From Aeromicrobium sp. (lineage in GTDB: Bacteria > Actinomycetota > Actinomycetes > Propionibacteriales > Nocardioidaceae): a DNA stretch of 64,000 bases. The stretch lies in contig NZ_JAGLCD010000004.1 of NCBI RefSeq assembly GCF_023146395.1, positions 320,718 to 384,717 of the forward strand, read 5' to 3'. A program made the position numbers and the translations under genes. A model generated the notes under the pieces. The model saw only the letters and a list, made by a program, of their open reading frames with translations, did no database searches and had not been told where the DNA came from. Shown one piece after another: positions 21,106 to 29,729 of this stretch (within the stretch, counting starts at the first letter, position 1; each line of letters starts with the position of its first letter).

Positions 21106-23343
21106 ATGACGGATTCCATCCACACTGTCGAGACCGTGATCGACAACGGTCGCTTCGGCACCCGCACGGTCCGCTTCGAGACGGGCCAGCTGGCCCAGCA
21201 GGCCGCGGGCGCCGTGTCGGCGTTCCTCGACGACGACACCATGCTGCTGTCGGCCACCACGGCCGGCAAGCACCCCAAGGACCACTTCGACTTCTTCCCC
21301 CTCACGATCGACGTCGAGGAGCGGATGTACGCCGCCGGTCGCATCCCGGGGTCGTTCTTCCGCCGCGAGGGCCGCCCGTCCGAGGACGCGATCCTCACGT
21401 GCCGTCTGATCGACCGTCCGCTGCGCCCGACCTTCAAGAAGGGTCTGCGCAACGAGGTCCAGGTCGTCATCACGGTCCTGGCGCTCAACCCGGACGCCCC
21501 GTACGACGTCCTCGCGATCAACGCCGCCTCGGCGTCGACGCAGATCTCCGGCCTGCCGTTCACCGGCCCGGTCGGCGCCACCCGCGTCGCGCTGATCGAC
21601 GGCCAGTGGGTCGCGTTCCCCAGCCACAGCCAGCTCGAGGACGCCGTCTTCGACATGGTCGTCGCGGGCCGCATCGCCGGTGACGACGTCGCGATCATGA
21701 TGGTCGAGGCCGAGTCGACCGAGGTCACCTGGGAGCTCGTCCAGTCGGGCGTCCAGGCCCCGACCGAGGAGATCGTCGCCGAGGGCCTCGAGGCCGCCAA
21801 GGGCGTCATCAAGCAGCTGTGCGAGGCCCAGGCCGAGCTCGCCTCGACCGCCGCCAAGCCGGTCCGCGACTTCCCGGTCTTCCTCGACTACGAGGACGAC
21901 GCCTTCGAGGCCGTCGAGGCCATCGCCAAGGCCCCGTTGGCCGAGGCCGCCCGCATCGCCGTCAAGGCCGACCGCGAGGAGCGCGAGGCCGAGATCAAGG
22001 CCGACGTGCTCGAGCAGCTCGGTGCGCAGTTCGAGGGTCGCGAGAAGGAGCTCGGCGCCGCCGTCCGCTCCGTCCTCAAGTCGGTCATCCGTGAGCGCGT
22101 CCTGCGCGACAAGGTCCGCATCGACGGCCGTGGCCTGGCCGACATCCGCGAGCTGTCGGCCGAGGTCGGCGTCATCCCGCGCGTCCACGGCTCGGCGCTG
22201 TTCCAGCGCGGCGAGACCCAGATCCTGGGTGTCACGACGCTGAACATGCTCGACATGGAGCAGAAGCTCGACACGCTGAGCCCCGAGACGAAGCGTCGCT
22301 ACCTGCACAACTACAACTTCCCGCCGTTCTCGACCGGTGAGACCGGTCGCGTGGGCTCGCCCAAGCGTCGCGAGATCGGCCACGGCGCGCTCGCCGGCCG
22401 TGCGCTGCTGCCGGTGCTGCCGCCGCGCGAGGAGTTCCCGTACGCGATCCGTCAGGTCTCCGAGGCGCTGAGCTCCAACGGCTCCACGTCGATGGGTTCG
22501 GTCTGCGCCTCGACGCTCGGCCTGCTCAACGCCGGTGTGCCGCTGCGCGCCCCGGTCGCCGGCATCGCGATGGGTCTCATCTCCGGTGAGGTCGACGGCA
22601 AGACCGAGTACGTCACGCTGACCGACATCCTGGGAGCCGAGGACGCCTTCGGCGACATGGACTTCAAGGTCGCCGGCACGCGGGAGTTCGTCACCGCCCT
22701 GCAGCTCGACACCAAGCTCGACGGCATCCCCGCCGACGTGCTCGCCGGTGCGCTGACCCAGGCGCGCGACGCCCGGTTCACGATTCTCGACGTCATGGCC
22801 GAGGCCATCGACGAGCCCGACGAGATGAGCCCCTACGCCCCGCGGATCATCACGATCAAGATCCCCGTCGACAAGATCGGTGAGGTCATCGGCCCCAAGG
22901 GCAAGATGATCAACCAGATCCAGGACGACACCGGCGCCAAGATCTCGATCGACGACGACGGCACGGTCTTCGTGGGCGCCGACAACGGCGACGCCGCCGA
23001 GGCCGCCCGGTCCGCGATCAACTCGATCGCGAACCCGACGATGCCCGAGGTCGGCGAGCGCTACCTCGGCACGGTCGTCAAGACGGTTGACTTCGGCGCG
23101 TTCATCTCGCTGCTGCCGGGCAAGGACGGGCTGCTGCACATCAGCAAGCTGCGCGACCTCAACGGCGGCCAGCGCGTGAACAACGTCGACGACCTGCTCA
23201 GCGTCGGTCAGAAGATTCAGGTCGAGATCGCCGAGATCGGTGACCGCGGCAAGCTGTCGCTGATCCCGGTCGTGGAGAAGTCCGACGATGAGCCGTGGGC
23301 CGCTGACGCCCCCGCGGCCGACGAGGCCCCCTCCGAGGCCTGA
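21106..23343 (+). CDS. pnp: Polyribonucleotide nucleotidyltransferase (PNPase)
   Basis: A 3'-5' phosphorolytic exoribonuclease that can also add tails. The 745-residue protein has two RNase PH domains (about 20-150 and 335-560, with [19 protein letters not shown] and [10 protein letters not shown] carrying the metal-binding Asp residues). A helical linker lies between them. The KH domain ([16 protein letters not shown]) is followed by an S1 domain ([26 protein letters not shown]) and a short acidic tail. Confidence 0.97.
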   Translation: MTDSIHTVETVIDNGRFGTRTVRFETGQLAQQAAGAVSAFLDDDTMLLSATTAGKHPKDHFDFFPLTIDVEERMYAAGRIPGSFFRREGRPSEDAILTCRLIDRPLRPTFKKGLRNEVQVVITVLALNPDAPYDVLAINAASASTQISGLPFTGPVGATRVALIDGQWVAFPSHSQLEDAVFDMVVAGRIAGDDVAIMMVEAESTEVTWELVQSGVQAPTEEIVAEGLEAAKGVIKQLCEAQAELASTAAKPVRDFPVFLDYEDDAFEAVEAIAKAPLAEAARIAVKADREEREAEIKADVLEQLGAQFEGREKELGAAVRSVLKSVIRERVLRDKVRIDGRGLADIRELSAEVGVIPRVHGSALFQRGETQILGVTTLNMLDMEQKLDTLSPETKRRYLHNYNFPPFSTGETGRVGSPKRREIGHGALAGRALLPVLPPREEFPYAIRQVSEALSSNGSTSMGSVCASTLGLLNAGVPLRAPVAGIAMGLISGEVDGKTEYVTLTDILGAEDAFGDMDFKVAGTREFVTALQLDTKLDGIPADVLAGALTQARDARFTILDVMAEAIDEPDEMSPYAPRIITIKIPVDKIGEVIGPKGKMINQIQDDTGAKISIDDDGTVFVGADNGDAAEAARSAINSIANPTMPEVGERYLGTVVKTVDFGAFISLLPGKDGLLHISKLRDLNGGQRVNNVDDLLSVGQKIQVEIAEIGDRGKLSLIPVVEKSDDEPWAADAPAADEAPSEA

Positions 23344-23358
23344 TCGACCCAGCACCAT

Positions 23359-23401
23359 CACCGGACCCCGGTTCCCCTCTCGTGGGAGCCGGGGTCCGGT
23401 G
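23359..23401 (+). terminator. Strong hairpin after pnp
   Basis: An 18-bp stem with one G-T pair (23359-23376 with 23384-23401) and a 7-nt loop, 16 nt after the pnp stop. It separates pnp from kynureninase. Confidence 0.8.
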
Positions 23402-23430
23402 CGTCCGGGGTGTGCGACGATCGCCCGACC

Positions 23431-24624
23431 ATGACTGACTTCCACTCCTTCCGGGAGCGGGCTGCGGCCCTCGACGCGAGCGATCCTCTGGCGGGCTTCC
23501 GCTCCGCGTTCGTCCTGGACCCCGACGTCGTCGCCTACCTCGACGGCAACTCGCTGGGGCGCCTTCCGCGCCGGACGCAGGAGCGCCTGGCGCGGTTCGT
23601 GCGTGAGGAGTGGGGCGGTCGCCTGATCCGGGGGTGGTCCGAGGGGTGGGTCGACCTCCCGGTCACGGTGGGCGACGAGGTCGGCGCGCTGCTCGGGGCT
23701 GCGCCGGGCCAGACCGTCGTGGCCGACTCGACGTCGGTGTGCCTGGCGAAGGCGCTGCACGCGGCCGTCTCGCTCGCGCCGGGGCGCGACCGGCTGGTCG
23801 TCAGCGCCGCGGACTTCCCGACCGACCGGTACCTGGCGCGTCGCGTCGCGGCGGACCGCGGGCTCGCGATCGTCGAGGTCGACGACCTGGGGACAGCGAT
23901 CGACGAGCGCACGGCGGTGGTCCTGGTCAGCCACGTGGACTACCGCACGGGTGCGCTGCTCGACCTGCCCGGCCTCACGGCTCGAGCGCACGCGGACGGA
24001 GCCGTCGTGGTCTGGGACCTGTGCCACTCCGCGGGCGTCGTGCCGATCGACCTCGATGCCTCGGGGGCCGACCTTGCCGTGGGCTGCACCTACAAGTACC
24101 TCAACGGCGGTCCCGGCTCACCCGCGTTCCTCTACGCCGCCGCCCGTCACCACGCGCGTCTCGAGCAGCCGCTGCCTGGGTGGTGGAGCGCCGACGACCT
24201 CTTCGCGATGGCCGACGAGTACCGGCCCGCGGCGGGGATCCGCCGGATGCTGACCGGGACCCCTCCTGTCGCCGGGCTTCTCGCGGTGCGCGAGGGAGTG
24301 GCCCTGGCCGCCGAGGCAGGTGTGGCGGCCGCACGCGTGAAGTCCGAGGCGCTGACGTCGTTCTGCATCGAGATGCTCGACGCGCTGGGCCTGGAGGTCG
24401 TCACGCCGCGCGACCCGGCGCGTCGGGGGAGTCACGTGACGGTGCGCCTGGCTGACGCTCGCGCCATCGCCGAGCGACTCACTGAGCGAGGCGTCATCCC
24501 GGACTTCCGGGAGCCCGACCTGGTGCGACTCGGACTCGCGCCGCTCACGACCAGCTTCACCGAGCTCGTCGATGGCCTCTCAATGCTCGCCGAGGTGCTG
24601 GACCAGGTTGGTCCACTGGACTAA
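23431..24624 (+). CDS. kynU: Kynureninase
   Basis: A PLP enzyme that cleaves kynurenine to anthranilate and alanine in tryptophan catabolism. The 397 residues have the fold-type I pattern. LDGNSLGRLPRRTQERL lies at the N-terminus, DLCHSAGVVPIDLDASGADLAVG holds the cofactor-contacting Asp and His, and the Schiff-base Lys is in CTYKYLNGGPGSPAF. No other kynurenine-pathway gene is in the window, so the enzyme stands alone between pnp and a toxin-antitoxin pair. A different substrate for the kynureninase fold is possible. Confidence 0.9.
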   Translation: MTDFHSFRERAAALDASDPLAGFRSAFVLDPDVVAYLDGNSLGRLPRRTQERLARFVREEWGGRLIRGWSEGWVDLPVTVGDEVGALLGAAPGQTVVADSTSVCLAKALHAAVSLAPGRDRLVVSAADFPTDRYLARRVAADRGLAIVEVDDLGTAIDERTAVVLVSHVDYRTGALLDLPGLTARAHADGAVVVWDLCHSAGVVPIDLDASGADLAVGCTYKYLNGGPGSPAFLYAAARHHARLEQPLPGWWSADDLFAMADEYRPAAGIRRMLTGTPPVAGLLAVREGVALAAEAGVAAARVKSEALTSFCIEMLDALGLEVVTPRDPARRGSHVTVRLADARAIAERLTERGVIPDFREPDLVRLGLAPLTTSFTELVDGLSMLAEVLDQVGPLD

Positions 24625-24627
24625 CCT
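24622..24627 (+). promoter_or_regulatory. -10 hexamer TAACCT built on the kynU stop
   Basis: The TAA stop of kynU is the first half of the hexamer, which ends 6 nt before the antitoxin ATG. A weak -35 candidate, CTGGAC at 24598-24603, lies 18 nt upstream. Confidence 0.5.
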
Positions 24628-24633
24628 GGCCTC

Positions 24634-24885
24634 ATGCCGATCACGGTCAACATCCACGAGGCGAAGACGCAGATGTCCCGCCTCGCCCGCGCCGTCGAGG
24701 AGGGCGAGACCGTCATCGTGGCGCGAGCCGGCACGCCGATCATGGAGTGGCGCTCGGTCCACCCGCGCAAACCGCTGTTCGGGTCGATGCCGGGACTGTT
24801 CGGCGACGACTGGGAGCAGGCCTTCACGGAGGAGGCGGACGCGCAGGTCCGGGCGATGTTCGACGACGACCTTGGTGTGCAGTGA
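24634..24885 (+). CDS. Type II antitoxin, Phd/YefM-like (VapB role)
   Basis: An 83-residue protein. Its N-terminus, ITVNIHEAKTQMSRLARAVEEGETVIVARAG, is the Phd/YefM fold with the typical hEAK..hs.Lh..v..Ge.hhIt pattern. The C-terminal half (WEQAFTEEADAQVRAMFDD) is acidic and probably binds and blocks the toxin. It overlaps the PIN toxin gene by GTGA. Antitoxins of this kind usually repress their own promoter. Confidence 0.88.
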   Translation: MPITVNIHEAKTQMSRLARAVEEGETVIVARAGTPIMEWRSVHPRKPLFGSMPGLFGDDWEQAFTEEADAQVRAMFDDDLGVQ

Positions 24886-25265
24886 TCCTGCTCGACACCA
24901 GCCTGATCATCTGGCTCGTGCACGGGGAGTCGAAAGCAGGACCGGGAGCGGTCGAGCTGATCGGGTCGCACCATCCGGTGCACTACTCGTCCGTGAGCCA
25001 TCTGGAGATGCAGATCAAGCACATCAGCGGGAAGCTCCGGGTCCCGGCCGACCTGGTCGAGCGACTCGACGAGGTGGGGCTGCGGCAGCTGCCGTTCGTC
25101 GCGGAGCACGCCGACGCGATGCGGGCGTTTCCCGAGCTCGACGGCCACGACCCGTTCGATCGTGCCCTCGTGGCGCAGTCTGCCGCCGAGGGACTGCTGT
25201 TCCTCACCGCTGATCGACGGCTCCTCGCGCTCGACCGTTCGTTCATCGTCGACGCCACGAGGTGA
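24882..25265 (+). CDS. PIN-domain toxin (VapC-like RNase)
   Basis: A 127-residue protein starting at GTG 24882, fixed by the overlap with the antitoxin stop. The acidic PIN residues are visible: Asp in ILLDTSLIIW, Glu in SHLEMQIK, Asp in DPFDRALVAQSA, and Asp in LTADRRLLALD. PIN toxins cleave RNA, often tRNA or rRNA. All four acidic positions are present, so the toxin appears intact. The longer upstream frame lies inside the antitoxin gene. Confidence 0.9.
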   Translation: MILLDTSLIIWLVHGESKAGPGAVELIGSHHPVHYSSVSHLEMQIKHISGKLRVPADLVERLDEVGLRQLPFVAEHADAMRAFPELDGHDPFDRALVAQSAAEGLLFLTADRRLLALDRSFIVDATR

Positions 25266-25283
25266 CCTCCGGTGCCGGGTCAC

Positions 25284-25289
25284 TAGGCT
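25284..25289 (+). promoter_or_regulatory. -10 hexamer TAGGCT selecting the dapB start
   Basis: Seven nt separate it from the ATG at 25297. The nearer ATG at 25291 would lie before the expected transcription start. Confidence 0.5.
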
Positions 25290-25296
25290 GATGACC

Positions 25297-26040
25297 ATGA
25301 CGCGAGTGGCCGTGATCGGCGCGAACGGACGCATGGGCTCGACCTCGGTGCAGGCGATCGACGCCAGCGACGACCTGGAGGTCGTCGCGACGATCGACGT
25401 CGGCGACGACCTGGCCACGATCACCGAGGAGGCGGCCCACGTCGCCCTGGTGTTCTCGACCCCCGACGTCGCACTCGACCACGTCCGCTGGTGCGTCGAG
25501 CACGGCGTGCACGTCGTGGTCGGCACCTCGGGATTCGGCGACGAGACGATGGCCGAGGTGCAGGCGATCAGCGCTGAGCACCCGGGCATCGGGATCCTCG
25601 TGGTGCCGAACTTCTCGATCGGCGCGGTCCTGATGATGAAGTTCGCGGCCGTGGCAGCGCCGTTCTTCGAGTCGGTCGAGGTCATCGAGATGCACCACCC
25701 CGACAAGATCGACGCGCCCTCGGGCACGGCGACCCGCACCGCCGAGCTGATCGCGCAGGCGCGGGAGGCAGCCGGCTCCGACCCCCTGCCGGACGCCACC
25801 ACAACCGACCCCGACGGGGCGCGCGGCGCGACCGTCGCCGGCGTCCCGGTGCACGCCGTGCGCGCGCGGGGCTTCGTGGCCTCGCAGGAGGTCATCCTCG
25901 GCGGCACCGGCGAGATCCTGAACCTGCGCCACGACTCCTCGACGCGGGAGTCGTTCATGCCCGGAGTCCTGAGCGCGCTGCGGTGGGCGCCGTCGAACGC
26001 CGGCGTCACGGTCGGCCTCGACGCGGCCCTCGGACTCTAG
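25297..26040 (+). CDS. dapB: 4-hydroxy-tetrahydrodipicolinate reductase
   Basis: Reduces 4-hydroxy-tetrahydrodipicolinate with NAD(P)H in lysine and diaminopimelate synthesis. The 247 residues have the N-terminal Rossmann motif VAVIGANGRMGSTSVQAI, VGTSGF, and the substrate motif EMHHPDKIDAPSGTATRTAE. Its stop codon is interlocked with that of convergent azlD (CTAG at 26037-26040). dapA and dapF are elsewhere in the window. Confidence 0.96.
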   Translation: MTRVAVIGANGRMGSTSVQAIDASDDLEVVATIDVGDDLATITEEAAHVALVFSTPDVALDHVRWCVEHGVHVVVGTSGFGDETMAEVQAISAEHPGIGILVVPNFSIGAVLMMKFAAVAAPFFESVEVIEMHHPDKIDAPSGTATRTAELIAQAREAAGSDPLPDATTTDPDGARGATVAGVPVHAVRARGFVASQEVILGGTGEILNLRHDSSTRESFMPGVLSALRWAPSNAGVTVGLDAALGL

Positions 26041-26342
26041 ACCAGACGCACGAGAGCCGTGGCCGCCGCGGCGAGCACGAGCATCGGCAGGAACGGCACC
26101 CGGGCCAGCAGGCAGGCCACGGCGGTCGCCACGCCGGCCAGGCGGGCGTCCACGACGACCTCGCGGTCACCCGCGGCGGCCTGCACGGCCACCAGGGCGG
26201 CGAGCAGGCCGACCGGGATCAGGGCCGTGGCGCGCACCGTCAGGCGGTGCTCGAGCACCGCCGGCGGAACCGACAGGCCCGCGAGCTTCAGCGCGTAGCA
26301 ACCGACGCACACCGCGAGCACGCCCCACCAGAGATCAGTCAT
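26037..26342 (-). CDS. azlD: Branched-chain amino acid exporter small subunit, AzlD family
   Basis: A 101-residue protein with three to four hydrophobic segments (WWGVLAVCVGCYALKLAGL, ALIPVGLLAALVAVQAA, and the C-terminal LPMLVLAAAATALVRLV). It pairs with AzlC to export branched-chain amino acids or similar compounds. Its ATG overlaps, as ATGA, the stop of the last of three tandem 27-residue mini-ORFs, not the azlC stop as in most genomes. Confidence 0.88.
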   Translation of the reverse strand: MTDLWWGVLAVCVGCYALKLAGLSVPPAVLEHRLTVRATALIPVGLLAALVAVQAAAGDREVVVDARLAGVATAVACLLARVPFLPMLVLAAAATALVRLV

Positions 26343-26422
26343 CGCGCCACCGCCGTGGGAACGGCACAGTACGGCGGCGTCGCGATGACGTGCTCATGGT
26401 TCCCTCGCTGCCGCTCGGTCAT
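26339..26422 (-). CDS. Mini-ORF 1 of the ERQR cassette, coupled to azlD
   Basis: Encodes the 27-residue peptide ending AVAR instead of AVAQ, because the last codon is CGA. Its TGA overlaps the azlD ATG. A ribosome leaving azlC could therefore reach azlD only by four successive reinitiations, or azlD must initiate on its own. Confidence 0.5.
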   Translation of the reverse strand: MTERQRGNHEHVIATPPYCAVPTAVAR

Positions 26423-26580
26423 TGCGCCACCGCCGTGGGAAAGGCACAGTACGGTGGCGTCGCGATGACGTGCTCATGGTTCCCTCGCTGCCGCTCGGTC
26501 ATTGCGCCACCGCCGTGGGAACGGCACAGTACGGCGGCGTCGCGATGACGTGCTCATGGTTCCCTCGCTGCCGCTCGGTC
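26341..26580 (-). repeat. Three tandem 80-bp repeats between azlC and azlD
   Basis: Copies at 26341-26420, 26421-26500 and 26501-26580 are exactly 80 bp each. Copies 1 and 3 differ only at the third base (C or T). The middle copy has two further substitutions (C to A at 26462-26463 equivalent region of the stem, and C to T in the stem). Each copy contains an inverted repeat, CCGCCGT with ACGGCGG, and begins and ends so that ATGA on the minus strand is repeated at every junction. The unit length leaves an open reading frame through each copy. Confidence 0.97.
26419..26502 (-). CDS. Mini-ORF 2 of the ERQR cassette
   Basis: Encodes the same 27-residue peptide as its neighbours with one change: Phe replaces Val at position 21. 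The other base change in this copy is silent (a Pro codon). Start and stop overlap the neighbouring copies by ATGA. Confidence 0.5.
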   Translation of the reverse strand: MTERQRGNHEHVIATPPYCAFPTAVAQ

Positions 26581-26582
26581 AT
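26499..26582 (-). CDS. Mini-ORF 3 of the ERQR cassette, coupled to azlC
   Basis: Encodes 27 residues starting MTERQRGNHEHVIATPP and ending AVAQ. Its ATG overlaps the azlC stop as ATGA, and its own stop overlaps the ATG of the next copy in the same way. The peptide has no signal or membrane segment and one Cys. No function is recognised; it may be a real peptide, a translational bridge, or an accident of a repeat that keeps frame. Confidence 0.5.
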   Translation of the reverse strand: MTERQRGNHEHVIATPPYCAVPTAVAQ

Positions 26583-27280
26583 CTCCGACCACCCCAGACG
26601 AGGCCGAGGGCGACGGCCGAGAGCCCGCCGAGGATGATCGGCACCCCCGGTGCGGTGAACGGGACGAGGAGCAGGGCCAGCACGACGCCCGTGACGGCCA
26701 CGGCTCGGGGCACGGCGGAGTCCAGGCGCGGCCACAGCAGCCCCAGGAACGCGGCGGCGACGGCGCCGTCGAGGCCGATCGCCTCGGGGTCGCCGATCGC
26801 GTCCCCGGCGATCGCGCCTGCGGCGGTCGTGAGGTTCCAGATCAGGAAGATCGTGATGCCGGTCCAGTAGAAGCCCAGGCGGGCCTGGTGGGAGGTCGGG
26901 CGGGTGACGCCCATCGCGGTCGACTCGTCGATCACGAGGTGTGCGGCGGCCCACCGCCGCCACCCGCGGACCTGCAGGTGTGAGGCCATGCTGATGCCGT
27001 AGAACACGTTGCGGCCCCCGAGCAGCACCGAGGTGAGCGCGCCGGCGACGGGGGATCCCCCCGAGGCCACGACGCCGACGAAGGCGAACTGCGAGGCGCC
27101 CGTGAAGGCCAGGAGCGACAGGGCACACGTCTGCCACACGCTCAGGCCGGCCGCTGGTCCGAGGGCTCCGAACGTGACGCCGTACAGGCCCACGCCGATC
27201 CCCACGCCGAGGGCGTCCCGGATGACGGCCCGGTCGGCGTCGGGGTCGGGGTCGGCGTCGTGGTTCTGCGCGTCGGTCAT
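26579..27280 (-). CDS. azlC: Branched-chain amino acid exporter large subunit, AzlC family
   Basis: A 233-residue membrane protein. The family signature near the N-terminus is GVGLYGVTFGALGPAAGLSVWQTCALSLLAFTGASQFA, followed by GGRNVFYGISMA. About six membrane segments are expected. The ATG at 27280 overlaps the GNAT gene upstream as ATGA. The longer frame upstream lies inside that gene. Confidence 0.9.
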   Translation of the reverse strand: MTDAQNHDADPDPDADRAVIRDALGVGIGVGLYGVTFGALGPAAGLSVWQTCALSLLAFTGASQFAFVGVVASGGSPVAGALTSVLLGGRNVFYGISMASHLQVRGWRRWAAAHLVIDESTAMGVTRPTSHQARLGFYWTGITIFLIWNLTTAAGAIAGDAIGDPEAIGLDGAVAAAFLGLLWPRLDSAVPRAVAVTGVVLALLLVPFTAPGVPIILGGLSAVALGLVWGGRR

Positions 27281-27825
27281 GCCACGGCGGTGTGCAGGCG
27301 AACCTGCTTGACCCGGCGGCCGTCGGGCGCCTCGAGCTCGCGGTACGCGCCGTCGGAGGACCACCCGCCGGACGTCAGGAGCAGCCGCGCGCCGTCGTCG
27401 CCGGCCGCGACCCACGTGCGCAGGTACACGAACCGGTCGGCCGCCGTGGTGTCGACCGCCGCCTGCACCAGGCGCGTGCCGTGTCCGGCACGCCGCGCAG
27501 ACGGGAGCACCGCGAGATCGCCCATCTCGGCGTCGCGGACCGGGTCGGCGTCGGGATCGGTGCCGGGATGCACCACGACGTACCCGACCACGACGTCGTC
27601 GCTGGTGGCCACCAGGACCCGGAAGCGGGCCTCGGGGGAGTGCGTGAGGGTGCTGCGCCAGCGGCCGGCGTGCTCGTCGAGGTCACCGAAGGCGGCCCCG
27701 AGCTGGTCGAGCTCGAGCCAGTCGGCCAGCCAGGCCTCGCGCTGGAGCGCCGCGATGGTCGTGGCGTCGTCCGGCCAGGCCAGGCGAACGGCGTCCCCGG
27801 ACCCGGCGGCCGATGCCCCGCTCAC
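27277..27825 (-). CDS. GNAT-family N-acetyltransferase
   Basis: A 182-residue protein starting at GTG 27825, which overlaps the stop of the gene upstream. The acetyl-CoA motif is DLAVLPSARRAGHGTRLVQAAVD; FRVLVATSDDVVVGYVVV is the preceding strand pair. The C-terminal residues (YRELEAPDGRRVKQVRLHTAV) are usual for small actinobacterial GNATs. The substrate is unknown. Gene overlap with azlC suggests a shared transcript. Confidence 0.85.
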   Translation of the reverse strand: MSGASAAGSGDAVRLAWPDDATTIAALQREAWLADWLELDQLGAAFGDLDEHAGRWRSTLTHSPEARFRVLVATSDDVVVGYVVVHPGTDPDADPVRDAEMGDLAVLPSARRAGHGTRLVQAAVDTTAADRFVYLRTWVAAGDDGARLLLTSGGWSSDGAYRELEAPDGRRVKQVRLHTAVA

Positions 27826-28316
27826 ACGAACGAGTCGATGAGGTCCGACTCGGCACCGTTCGCGTCGAGCATCGTCGCGGTCATGGAGACGTTGCGCAGC
27901 GAGGGCCAGACCTCGAAGGCCATGACGATGAGGCCGGGGAGGCCGGCGATGGCGATGGGCCAGCCGCCCGAGTCGGTCACGAACGCCACGAGCACGGCGA
28001 GCAGAAGGGGGGCCTCGCACAGGATGAGCTTGCGGACCGTCTGGGCCGCATAGACCCCGACGGCGGCGCTGCGGTTCTCCTCGGGGTCGGTGGCCGGATC
28101 GAGCGGTGCGGCCGAGAGCCAGACACGGTCGGCCAGCAAGCCGCCGATCGCGACCGCGGCGAGCAGGCCGACCCAGACGGCCCAGTGCGGGCGATCGGCG
28201 TCGGTGCCGCCCAGCATCCAGAACAGGGCGGCGAGGAACGCGGCCGTCAGCACGATCTGCAGGAGCGCGAAGTTCCGCAGCTCCCGGGGCGTGGCGTCGT
28301 ACTCGTTCTGTGCCAT
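27822..28316 (-). CDS. Small membrane protein of unknown function
   Basis: A 164-residue protein with four hydrophobic segments, roughly at 17-38, 44-62, 92-113 and 119-137. No family is recognised with confidence. It is the first gene of the four-gene operon leading to azlD. The ATG at 28316 is chosen because an upstream GTG would overlap the thyA promoter region. It diverges from thyA. Confidence 0.65.
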   Translation of the reverse strand: MAQNEYDATPRELRNFALLQIVLTAAFLAALFWMLGGTDADRPHWAVWVGLLAAVAIGGLLADRVWLSAAPLDPATDPEENRSAAVGVYAAQTVRKLILCEAPLLLAVLVAFVTDSGGWPIAIAGLPGLIVMAFEVWPSLRNVSMTATMLDANGAESDLIDSFV

Positions 28317-28372
28317 GGCCGGATTCTCGCACAGCGCGGTCCGGCTTCCCACCGGTGCCGGGCCCGGTTCGG

Positions 28373-28378
28373 TAGCCT
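28373..28378 (+). promoter_or_regulatory. -10 hexamer TAGCCT for leaderless thyA mRNA
   Basis: Ends 6 nt before the thyA ATG. No clear -35. Confidence 0.5.
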
Positions 28379-28384
28379 CGGGGC

Positions 28385-29194
28385 ATGCAGCAGTACCTCG
28401 ATCTCGTGCAGCGGATCCTCGACGACGGCATCGAGAAGGGTGACCGCACGGGCACCGGGACGCGGAGCGTGTTCGGCCACCAGATGCGCTTCGACCTGCA
28501 GGAGGGCTTCCCGCTCGTCACGACCAAGAAGATCCACCTCAAGTCGGTCGTGGGCGAGCTGCTCTGGTTCGTCTCCGGTGAGACCAACGTGCGCTGGCTG
28601 CAGGAGAACGGCATCTCGATCTGGGACGAGTGGGCCGACGCCGACGGTGAGCTCGGCCCCGTCTACGGGCACCAGTGGAGGTCCTGGCCGACCCCGTCGG
28701 GCGACACGATCGACCAGCTGCGCGACGTGGTCGAGGCCCTCAAGACCGACCCGAACTCGCGCCGGCACATCGTCAGCGCCTGGAACGTCGCCGACCTCGA
28801 CGCGATGGCCCTCGCGCCGTGCCACGCGTTCTTCCAGTTCTACGTCGCCCCGCAGGCAGGCGGCCCGGGTCGCCTGAGCTGCCAGCTCTACCAGCGATCG
28901 GCCGACGTCTTCCTCGGCGTCCCGTTCAACATCGCCTCCTACGCGCTGCTGACGCACATGGTCGCGCAGGTCGCGGGTCTCGAGGTGGGCGACTTCGTCC
29001 ACACGCTCGGGGACGCCCACCTCTACCTGAACCATCTCGACCAGGCGCGTCTGCAGCTGATCCGGGAGCCCAGGCCGCTTCCGGAGCTGTGGCTCGACCC
29101 GTCGGTCACCGACATCGACGGATTCGGCTTCGACGCGATCAAGGTCACCGGCTACGACCCGCACCCGCTGATCAAGGCCCCGATCGCCATATGA
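28385..29194 (+). CDS. thyA: Thymidylate synthase, ThyA type
   Basis: Methylates dUMP to dTMP using methylene-tetrahydrofolate. The 269 residues include the catalytic Cys in [12 protein letters not shown], the nucleotide-binding RRHIVSAWN and [26 protein letters not shown]. It overlaps dfrA by ATGA, so the enzyme that makes dihydrofolate and the one that recycles it are co-translated. No flavin-dependent thyX lies between here and dapA. Confidence 0.97.
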   Translation: MQQYLDLVQRILDDGIEKGDRTGTGTRSVFGHQMRFDLQEGFPLVTTKKIHLKSVVGELLWFVSGETNVRWLQENGISIWDEWADADGELGPVYGHQWRSWPTPSGDTIDQLRDVVEALKTDPNSRRHIVSAWNVADLDAMALAPCHAFFQFYVAPQAGGPGRLSCQLYQRSADVFLGVPFNIASYALLTHMVAQVAGLEVGDFVHTLGDAHLYLNHLDQARLQLIREPRPLPELWLDPSVTDIDGFGFDAIKVTGYDPHPLIKAPIAI

Positions 29195-29664
29195 CGCTCA
29201 CCCTCGTGGTGGCGATGGGCTCGAACCGCGTCATCGGCGCCGGTGGCACGCTGCCGTGGCACCTGCCCGAGGACCTCGCGCACTTCAAGCGGGTGACGCT
29301 CGGGCACCCCATGATCATGGGACGCACGACGTTCGAGTCGATCGGGCGCCCACTGCCGGGCCGGACGACGATCGTCGTGACCCGCCAGCAGGACTGGTCG
29401 GCCGAGGGCGTGGAAGTGGCGCACTCGCTCGACGACGCGATCGCGCTCGCGTCCGCGATGGGCGAGGAGCCGATGCTCGTCGGCGGTGCCCAGGTCTACG
29501 CCGAGGCGCTCGAGCGCGACCTGGTCGACACGATGATCGTGACCCGCGTGCGCCAGGCGCCCGAGGGTGATGCGTGGTTCCCCGAGATCGACTGGGAGGC
29601 GTGGGTCGAGGTGGCCCAGGAGCCCCACGCCGAGTTCGACGTCGTCACCTACCAGCGCGCCTGA
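29191..29664 (+). CDS. dfrA: Dihydrofolate reductase
   Basis: Reduces dihydrofolate to tetrahydrofolate with NADPH. The 157 residues have [19 protein letters not shown] (substrate-binding Trp and acidic residue), [27 protein letters not shown], and the NADPH motif [13 protein letters not shown]. The start at 29191 is fixed by overlap with thyA. Confidence 0.96.
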   Translation: MTLTLVVAMGSNRVIGAGGTLPWHLPEDLAHFKRVTLGHPMIMGRTTFESIGRPLPGRTTIVVTRQQDWSAEGVEVAHSLDDAIALASAMGEEPMLVGGAQVYAEALERDLVDTMIVTRVRQAPEGDAWFPEIDWEAWVEVAQEPHAEFDVVTYQRA

Positions 29665-29684
29665 ATCTGCCGGTTGCTCCGTCG

Positions 29685-29729
29685 CGGTCCTGGCTACGCC
29701 AGCTCTGCCCTCGGTCCTGGCTACGCCAG
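29685..29729 (+). terminator. Two hairpin repeats between convergent dfrA and thioesterase genes
   Basis: The 18-bp sequence CGGTCCTGGCTACGCCAG occurs at 29685-29702 and 29712-29729 (period 27). Each copy folds as CTGGC-tac-GCCAG; the second extends to TCCTGGC/GCCAGGA. The second copy spans the stop codon of the minus-strand gene. A bidirectional terminator is likely. Confidence 0.65.

Noticed and set aside
26341-26580. Tandem repeats considered as a CRISPR array
   Set aside because: The three units are contiguous and nearly identical with no unique spacers, and no cas gene is nearby.
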